Source of the DNA: Blastococcus_B deserti
GTDB taxonomy: Bacteria > Actinomycetota > Actinomycetes > Mycobacteriales > Geodermatophilaceae
Direction: 5' to 3'
NCBI RefSeq assembly: GCF_042682525.1
Contig: NZ_JBHUHP010000010.1
Span: forward strand, 124,001 to 188,000
Length of the DNA stretch: 64,000 nt
The position numbers were made by a program, and so were the translations under genes. The notes beneath the pieces are model-generated. The model worked only from the letters and a program-made list of their open reading frames with translations. It was not told where the DNA came from and ran no database searches. Positions 59,016 through 64,000 of the stretch are shown here, one piece after another; position 1 is the first letter of the stretch, and each line of letters begins with the position of its first letter.

Positions 59016-60409
59016 GCCCGCGTCCCCTGCAGCCCGGCGGCCGTGGCGGGGTCGGCCGGGACCGGTGTGCCGAGCTCGGCCCAGACGTCGGCGACGCTGC
59101 GGTCGGCCCGGGCGACGGCGACCCGCCAGCCCGCCGCGCGCAGCAGCCGGGCGGCGTCCTCGCGCTGGGTGGCCAGTGCCCCCCGCGCGGCGGCCGACAT
59201 CGCCCGCCGGCCGCGGCCGGGGCCCGGGTCGGCCCAGCTCTCGATGTCGGCCAGGACGGCGAGGTCGGTGGTGGGCCCGGAGCGGCTGCGGACGAGCTCC
59301 ACGACGTCGTCGGGCCCCACCGCACCGAGCAGGCAGACGACCGGCCCCTCTCCGGCGGCCCGGCACAGCTGCTCGATGCCGATGCCGAGGCCGGACAGCC
59401 GCGAGGGGCCGATCCCGGCCAGCCCGTCGAGCAGCTCCTCGGGCCCCAGCCGCCCGCGGCCGGGGGTGGGAAGGAGCTCACCGGCATCGGTGACCGCGCG
59501 CAGGGCCGCGCCGCGGCGGGCCAGGTCGGTGCCGATGCTGGCGGCCGCCTCCACCAGCCACTCCAGGCTGTCCGTCGGCGGGTCGTCCTCGCCGGCCGGC
59601 CCGCGGGGGGGAATGCCGGCCTGGCCGCCCGGTCGCGCACGGGGCGCCACGAGGTGGGCCCGCGCCCGGGTGTCGACGAAGAGGGTCGCCTGCGCCCGCC
59701 AGGGGCGCTCCTCGAGACGGACCATCAGCTCACCGGTACGGGCGGTCGCGCGCCAGTGCACCTTCCGCAGGTCGTCGCCGTGGCGGTACTCGCGCGTGCT
59801 GACGTCGTCCTCGCCCTGCACCGCGATGGTGCGGCGGGCTCCGTCACCGCCGCCGCCCTGACCGCCCACCGGACCGCCGGAGCCCAGCGGCCGGACCCGG
59901 GGGACGACGAGCAGGAGCGCGCTGTCGGCCCCCACGGCACCGCGTTCGACCAGCCCGAACGGGTCGACCAGCCGGAGCCGCAGGGGTCCCAGTGTGTGGC
60001 GCCCCCGCCGGTGCCCGTGCACGCGGTAGCGCAGCTCCGTCCGCGCCCCGGCGGCCAGCCGCTCGACGACGAACCGCGGCGCCGTGCCCAGGTCGCCCGG
60101 GAGCTGCTCGGTGAGCACCCACAGCCCGCCGGTCCGCGTGTCGGCGTTGGCGACCTCGAGGACGACGTCGGCGGTCTCACCGCGGGGGACACGCGGCGGT
60201 GTGACCGTGCGCCGGACGCTGAGCCGGAACCGCTCCCTCGCCACCGTCAGCGCCGACAGCAGCGGGAGGGCGAGGAGGAAGACCGCCAGCTGGACGAGGG
60301 CCCGCTCGCCGAGGACCGCGCCCGCGAGCAGCAGCGCCACCGCCCCGGCCACCAGGCAGCGCCCGCGGAGGGTCAGCGAGGAGAGCACCCGGCCCGCCGG
60401 TGTCGGCAC
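59012..60409 (-). CDS. DUF58 domain protein
   Basis: 465 residues. Two N-terminal membrane helices (CLVAGAVALLLAGAVLG and LVQLAVFLLALPLLSAL) are followed by a beta-rich domain and the DUF58 signature DDVSTREYRHGDDLRKVHWRATARTGELMVRLEERP, with a vWA-like end. Such proteins work with MoxR ATPases, perhaps assembling or activating the transglutaminase-like partner. GTG start at 60407-60409 lies 6 bases after the MoxR stop. Confidence 0.92.
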   Translation of the reverse strand: MPTPAGRVLSSLTLRGRCLVAGAVALLLAGAVLGERALVQLAVFLLALPLLSALTVARERFRLSVRRTVTPPRVPRGETADVVLEVANADTRTGGLWVLTEQLPGDLGTAPRFVVERLAAGARTELRYRVHGHRRGRHTLGPLRLRLVDPFGLVERGAVGADSALLLVVPRVRPLGSGGPVGGQGGGGDGARRTIAVQGEDDVSTREYRHGDDLRKVHWRATARTGELMVRLEERPWRAQATLFVDTRARAHLVAPRARPGGQAGIPPRGPAGEDDPPTDSLEWLVEAAASIGTDLARRGAALRAVTDAGELLPTPGRGRLGPEELLDGLAGIGPSRLSGLGIGIEQLCRAAGEGPVVCLLGAVGPDDVVELVRSRSGPTTDLAVLADIESWADPGPGRGRRAMSAAARGALATQREDAARLLRAAGWRVAVARADRSVADVWAELGTPVPADPATAAGLQGTRA

Positions 60410-60415
60410 GGCTGC

Positions 60416-61399
60416 TCAGCGCCCGCGGGGTACCGGCACGGCGGACAGGAGCTCGGTGACCACCTGCTCGGCGCTGCGCCGGCCGAGCGTGGCCTCGGCG
60501 GTCAGGAGCAGGCGGTGCGCGAGCACCGGGGAGGCGAGCAGCTGCACGTCGTCCGGGAGGACGTGGTCGCGGCCGGACAGGGCGGCCGACGCCCGGGCCG
60601 CCCGCAGCAGCTGCAGGCCCGCGCGCGGTGACGCGCCCAGCCGCAGGTGCGGCGACCGGCGGGAGGCCTCCACCAGGCCCACGACGTAACGGCGTACCGC
60701 CTCGGACACGTACAGCCCGCCGACGGCGCGCACCAGGTCGCGGACGGTGGCGGCGTCGGCCACGGGGGAGAGGGTGACCAGTGGATCGGTGGTCGACCGC
60801 TCGTCGAGCATGGCCAGCTCGGCGTCCCGCGAGGGATAGCCCATGGAGACCCGTGCGGTGAACCGGTCGCGCTGGGCCTCGGGAAGGGGATAGGTGCCCT
60901 CCATCTCCAGCGGGTTCTGCGTCGCCATCACGAGGAAGGGCCGGGCCAGCTCGTAGCTGACGCCGTCGACGGTGACCTGGCGCTCCTCCATGCACTCCAG
61001 CAGCGCCGACTGGGTCTTCGGGGAGGCGCGGTTGATCTCGTCGGCGACCACGATGTTGGCGAAGACCGCCCCGGGCTTGAACTCGAACGCCCGGGTCTCC
61101 TGGTCGTACACCGCCACCCCGGTCACGTCGCTCGGGAGCAGGTCCGGGGTGAACTGGATCCGGCGGACGGTCGCGTCGACCGACGCGGCGAGCGCCTTGG
61201 CCAGCGTCGTCTTGCCGACGCCGGGCACGTCCTCGATCAGCAGATGGCCCTCGGCGAGCAGCACCACCAGTGCCAGCCGCACCACGTCGTCCTTGCCCTG
61301 GACCACCCGGCCGATGTTCGCCGCGATCCGCTCGCCCACCGCGGCGACGTCGACCGACGGGCCGGCCGCTCCGTCGGCGGTGCGTGTCGCCTCCGTCAC
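60416..61399 (-). CDS. MoxR family AAA+ ATPase
   Basis: 327 residues. Walker A is EDVPGVGKTTLAKALA and Walker B is IVVADEINRASPKTQSALLECMEER. Sensor 1 is MATQNPLEMEGTYPLPEAQRDRF, and the C-terminal lid has LRLGASPRAGLQLLRAARA. MoxR proteins act as chaperone-like ATPases on the DUF58/vWA partner. A TACGGT box a few bases before the GTG suggests a leaderless start. It is divergent from mraZ. Confidence 0.94.
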   Translation of the reverse strand: MTEATRTADGAAGPSVDVAAVGERIAANIGRVVQGKDDVVRLALVVLLAEGHLLIEDVPGVGKTTLAKALAASVDATVRRIQFTPDLLPSDVTGVAVYDQETRAFEFKPGAVFANIVVADEINRASPKTQSALLECMEERQVTVDGVSYELARPFLVMATQNPLEMEGTYPLPEAQRDRFTARVSMGYPSRDAELAMLDERSTTDPLVTLSPVADAATVRDLVRAVGGLYVSEAVRRYVVGLVEASRRSPHLRLGASPRAGLQLLRAARASAALSGRDHVLPDDVQLLASPVLAHRLLLTAEATLGRRSAEQVVTELLSAVPVPRGR

Positions 61400-61560
61400 C
61401 TCTCCACCGTACGTGGCCGTACCCGTTCTGGAACGGGCCTCGCACCGGCCGGACCGCTGGGTGGCGTCCGGCGGCCGTACGGCGCCGTGACCTGCGGGGT
61501 CTCGTCGGTCGCCGCGTCCCGGGCGGCCGGTGGGGAGCGCAGGTCACGACACGGCGTCGA

Positions 61561-61604
61561 GTGGTGTCGAGTGGGGGCTAGTGGGTTACTGTGTCGCCCG
61601 GTGG
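61561..61604 (+). promoter_or_regulatory. Likely MraZ operator: GTGG repeats at 10-bp spacing
   Basis: GTGG begins at 61561, 61571, 61581 and 61601, with GTGT at 61591, giving one motif per helical turn. MraZ binds tandem short G-rich repeats about 10 bp apart in front of its own gene. The array lies 64-107 bases upstream of the mraZ start. Confidence 0.7.
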
Positions 61605-61667
61605 GGAGGCGGGGACCGTTCGGGGTGCCTGCGAGGCCACGGGAGGACAGATGCAGGGGGTGATCCG

Positions 61668-62102
61668 GTGTTCGTCGGCAGCTATCCGCTGCGGCTCGAC
61701 GAGAAGGGCCGGCTCGCGCTCCCCGTCCGCTTCCGCGACCAGGTGGCCGACGGCATGGTGATCAAGAAGGGGCAGGAGCGCTGCATCTACGGGCTCACCA
61801 TGGCCCGGGTCGCCGAGCAGAGCCGCGCGATGGCCGCGATGGCCCCCAACGACACCGCCGGTGCCCGCATGGCCGCCCGCATGAGCTTCGGGTCGATGGT
61901 CGAGATCGAGCCGGACAAGACCGGCCGCATCACCATCCCGGCGAGCCTGCGCGAGTACGCCGGCCTCGACCGCGACGTCGTCGTGGTCGGTGTGGACACC
62001 CGCTTCGAGATCTGGGACGCCGCCAACTGGGAGGCCTACGTGGCCGAGCAGGAAGCCGCCTACGCCGAGATGGAGAGCGAGGGGATGCCGACGCTGTCGT
62101 GA
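61668..62102 (+). CDS. mraZ: Transcriptional regulator MraZ
   Basis: 144 residues with two SpoVT/AbrB half-domains: LRLDEKGRLALPVRFRD and IEPDKTGRITIPASLREYA. It opens VFVGSYPLRLDEKGR as usual. MraZ binds DNA upstream of the division and cell wall (dcw) cluster and represses it. GTG at 61668 is chosen by alignment to the family start, with GGGGGTGATCC upstream; the longer frame from 61530 would cover the operator. It is followed by a 398-base spacer before rsmH. Confidence 0.94.
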   Translation: MFVGSYPLRLDEKGRLALPVRFRDQVADGMVIKKGQERCIYGLTMARVAEQSRAMAAMAPNDTAGARMAARMSFGSMVEIEPDKTGRITIPASLREYAGLDRDVVVVGVDTRFEIWDAANWEAYVAEQEAAYAEMESEGMPTLS

Positions 62103-62500
62103 TCCCGGGAACGCCTCTGCCCGCTGTCGCCGCCCCCCGAGGACATCCGTTCGAGCCGTCTTCCCCGCGGCTCGAGCGCTCCGGGCCCCAGCCGCCTTCC
62201 CCGCGGCTCGGTCCCGACGCCCTCCGGAGCACCCGCAGCGGGTGGGCGGACCACCCCGCCCCCGCGGGACGCCACCTGACGCTCTTCCCCGACGCCAGGC
62301 GGATCCCGCGGGGGGCGGGCTCCCACCCCGGAGCGGATCTCGGCCCTCCTCCGCTCCCCGCGCTCCACTGCGCCCCACTGGCCCCACTCCGCTCCACCGG
62401 AACCGATTCGCCCCGATCGCAGCCCCGCGTCCCACCGCCGGGCGCCGGCGCGCGGCACCATTCCGGGAGCACCCCTGGACCGTTCGAGAGGCAGTCGACG
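62103..62500 (+). other. 398-base spacer between mraZ and rsmH
   Basis: Unusually long for dcw genes. It contains two copies of TTCCCCGCGGCTCG (near 62161 and 62193), repeated CGCTCCACTGCGCC-type words near 62360-62400, and strong hairpin potential. It is open in the rsmH frame but shows no protein similarity. A second promoter for rsmH or a repeat insertion would explain it. Confidence 0.6.
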
Positions 62501-63496
62501 ATGAGCAGCGCGGGATCTGCCGCGGCGCCGGGCCCATGGCCGCCGCCGGTGCACGTGCCCGTCCTCCTCGAGCGGGTACTCGAACTCCTCGCACCCGCCT
62601 GCGCCGCCGACGGCGCCGTGCTGGTCGACGCCACCCTGGGTCTGGCCGGGCACGCCCTGGCGATGCTGGACGCCCACCCCGGCCTGCGGCTGATCGGGCT
62701 CGACCGCGACCCCGAGGCGCGCGCCGAGGCGGCCCGCCGGATCGAGGCGGCCGGCCACGGCGATCGCGTGACGCTCGTACCGGCCGTCTTCGACGAGCTG
62801 CCCGACGTCCTCGCTCGCCTCGGGATCGACGAGGTCCAGGGGGTGCTGTTCGACCTCGGCGTCTCCTCGCTGCAGCTCGACCGGCCGGACCGGGGGTTCA
62901 GCTACTCCGCCGACGCCCCGCTGGACATGCGGATGGACCCCGGTGCGCCGCGGACGGCCGCCGACATCGTCAACACCTACTCGCCCCAGGAGCTGACGCG
63001 GGTGCTGCGGGTGTACGGCGAGGAGCGCTTCGCCTCCCGCATCGCCGCCGCGATCGAGCGGGAGCGGGCCCGCGAGCCCTTCACCAGCACCGGCCGGCTC
63101 GCCGAGCTCGTCCGTGCGGCCATCCCCGCGGCCACCCGGCGCACCGGCGGCCACCCTGCGAAGCGGACGTTCCAGGCGCTGCGCATCGAGGTCAACGACG
63201 AGCTCGGCGCCCTGAACCGGGCGCTGCCCGCCGCGATCGACGCCCTCGCCGTCGGCGGCCGCATCGTCGTCATCACCTTCCACTCCCTCGAGGACCGCAT
63301 CGTCAAGCAGGCACTGGCCGCCGAGGCCACCGACCGCACCCCGCCGGAGTTCCCCATGCCGGTGCCCGAGCTCGGTCCCGTCCTGCGTCTCCTGACGCGG
63401 GGCGGCGAGGCCCCGAGCGAGCGGGAGCTGGCGGCCAATCCGCGGGCGGCCTCCGCGCGCGTCCGCGCCGCCGAGCGGATCAGGAGGGCCGCGTGA
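62501..63496 (+). CDS. rsmH: 16S rRNA (cytosine(1402)-N(4))-methyltransferase
   Basis: 331 residues. HVPVLLERVLELL and the SAM motif VDATLGLAGHALAML (GLAGHA in place of the more common GGGGHS), then FDLGVSSLQLDRPDRGFSYSADAPLDMRMD, GGHPAKRTFQALRIEVNDEL and ITFHSLEDRIVK identify it clearly. It methylates C1402 in the ribosomal decoding centre. ATG at 62501 follows GAGAGGCAG. The stop overlaps the FtsL-like gene by four bases. Confidence 0.95.
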   Translation: MSSAGSAAAPGPWPPPVHVPVLLERVLELLAPACAADGAVLVDATLGLAGHALAMLDAHPGLRLIGLDRDPEARAEAARRIEAAGHGDRVTLVPAVFDELPDVLARLGIDEVQGVLFDLGVSSLQLDRPDRGFSYSADAPLDMRMDPGAPRTAADIVNTYSPQELTRVLRVYGEERFASRIAAAIERERAREPFTSTGRLAELVRAAIPAATRRTGGHPAKRTFQALRIEVNDELGALNRALPAAIDALAVGGRIVVITFHSLEDRIVKQALAAEATDRTPPEFPMPVPELGPVLRLLTRGGEAPSERELAANPRAASARVRAAERIRRAA

Positions 63497-64000
63497 CCCG
63501 CGCCACGGCCCGCGTGGCCGCGGCCGTCACGTCGCGGACGTCCGTTCGCTCCGGTCCCCGGGCCGTCCCCTCCCGCAGCACGCCCCCCCGGGGCACGACG
63601 AGGCCGGAGCTGCGGCTGGTGACCGGCGGTGCGGCCGGCCGGGCCCGCCGGCGGACGCCCCGTGCGCTGCGGCACCCGCGCGCCCCCTTCGTCCTGCTGG
63701 TCGTCGCGCTGCTGGTCGGCACCACGCTGGCCCTGCTGGTCCTCAACACCGCGATCGCCGTCGACTCGCTCAAGGCCACCCAGCTGCGGGCGGAGAACGC
63801 CGAGCGGGCCCAGGAGGTCCAGCGGCTCCAGCAGCAGGTCGTGGCCGGCGGCACGCCCGCCGAGATCGCCCGGGCGGCGGTCGCCGCCGGGCTGGTGCCG
63901 GCCGGCCCCGCCGCCTACCTCGTGATCGACCCCGACGGCGGGTCGGTGCTGCGCGGCACGCCCGAGCCGGCCGTGGTGCCGGGCACCCCTGAGGACGGGG
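63493..64000 (+). CDS. FtsL-like septum protein (truncated by window edge)
   Basis: At least 169 residues. A basic disordered N-terminus (~65 residues) leads to one membrane helix (FVLLVVALLVGTTLALLVLNTAI) and then a short coiled coil (LKATQLRAENAERAQEVQRLQQQV). That is the FtsL/DivIC layout, and the place right after rsmH matches Rv2164c. It would join FtsB and FtsQ in the division complex. The GTG start overlaps rsmH (GTGA). Confidence 0.88.
   Translation, partial: MTRATARVAAAVTSRTSVRSGPRAVPSRSTPPRGTTRPELRLVTGGAAGRARRRTPRALRHPRAPFVLLVVALLVGTTLALLVLNTAIAVDSLKATQLRAENAERAQEVQRLQQQVVAGGTPAEIARAAVAAGLVPAGPAAYLVIDPDGGSVLRGTPEPAVVPGTPEDG

Noticed and set aside
61530..61667. N-terminal extension of MraZ
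   Set aside because: Would translate the operator and promoter region; family proteins begin at the VFVGSY segment.
62099..62500. N-terminal extension of RsmH by about 134 residues
   Set aside because: Pro/Arg-rich with no family similarity; the ATG at 62501 has a ribosome site and matches the usual start.

Overview
The window is very GC-rich actinobacterial chromosome. It has many GTG starts, chains of genes overlapping by 4 bases (ATGA/GTGA), and many leaderless-looking promoters with a TANNNT box 6-8 bases before the start codon. The gene set resembles Geodermatophilaceae (Blastococcus, Geodermatophilus, Modestobacter); that is an inference from gene content, not a database match. One run of 60 N (56612-56671) shows that it is a draft assembly. 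No rRNA, tRNA, CRISPR array, prophage or intact insertion sequence was seen.

Much of the window follows the gene neighbourhood beside the mycobacterial division cluster (Rv2164c-Rv2182c). In reverse order it holds an FtsL-like protein, rsmH, mraZ, DUF3040, a GNAT protein, metF, a polyprenyl synthase, the Rv2175c-type DNA-binding protein, a PknL-like Ser/Thr kinase, class II DAHP synthase, RNase AS and a PlsC acyltransferase. Lineage-specific blocks are inserted between these.

Region by region. 1-3.7 kb: an ornithine cyclodeaminase-type (TIGR00300) gene cut by the window edge, a triple tandem repeat, a membrane protein, an esterase and an acyltransferase. 3.8-7.1 kb: a flavin monooxygenase / hydrolase / TetR operon with two TetR-type operators and a remnant of a short-chain dehydrogenase. 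7.1-15.1 kb: a two-component system, lipoprotein, glycerol kinase, RNase AS, thioesterase, chemoreceptor and a decayed NmrA-type gene. 15.2-25 kb: phosphofructokinase (probably pyrophosphate type), DAHP synthase, threonine aldolase, endonuclease IV, PASTA kinase, glyA behind a ZTP riboswitch, an FMN oxidase and the Rv2175c-like protein. 25-29.1 kb: carotenoid genes crtYc-crtYd facing crtE-crtI-crtB. 29.4-36.6 kb: metF, a LolA-like protein with an ABC exporter, a lipase, a CDP-alcohol transferase and adenosine kinase. 36.7-42.3 kb: a second carotenoid operon (CrtO-like, CruF, CruG-like) plus flavin reductase, GNAT and YbaK proteins. 42.4-47.1 kb: an SOS-boxed DUF6504 / HEPN / dnaE2 mutagenesis operon. 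47.7-52 kb: a frameshifted HNH gene, a VOC protein, a methyltransferase and a phosphodiesterase. 52-54.5 kb: a three-gene operon of a GGAD-repeat peptide, a JmjC/cupin oxygenase and a ferredoxin-like protein. 54.7-64 kb: SOS-boxed dinB, DUF3040, the transglutaminase/DUF58/MoxR operon, then the start of the dcw cluster (mraZ, rsmH, ftsL-like).

The most unusual feature is the 86-residue peptide made of seventeen GGAD-type tetrads. It is encoded directly upstream of a JmjC-type 2-oxoglutarate oxygenase and a thioredoxin-like ferredoxin. Its DNA units differ mostly at silent positions, so the amino-acid repeat itself appears to be under selection. It is a candidate substrate and modifier pair. 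Other points of note are the ZTP riboswitch on glyA, a 21-bp palindrome holding the starts of two divergent genes, an unannotated 33-residue Cys/His-rich peptide, two near-identical LexA boxes and a dispersed hairpin repeat family.
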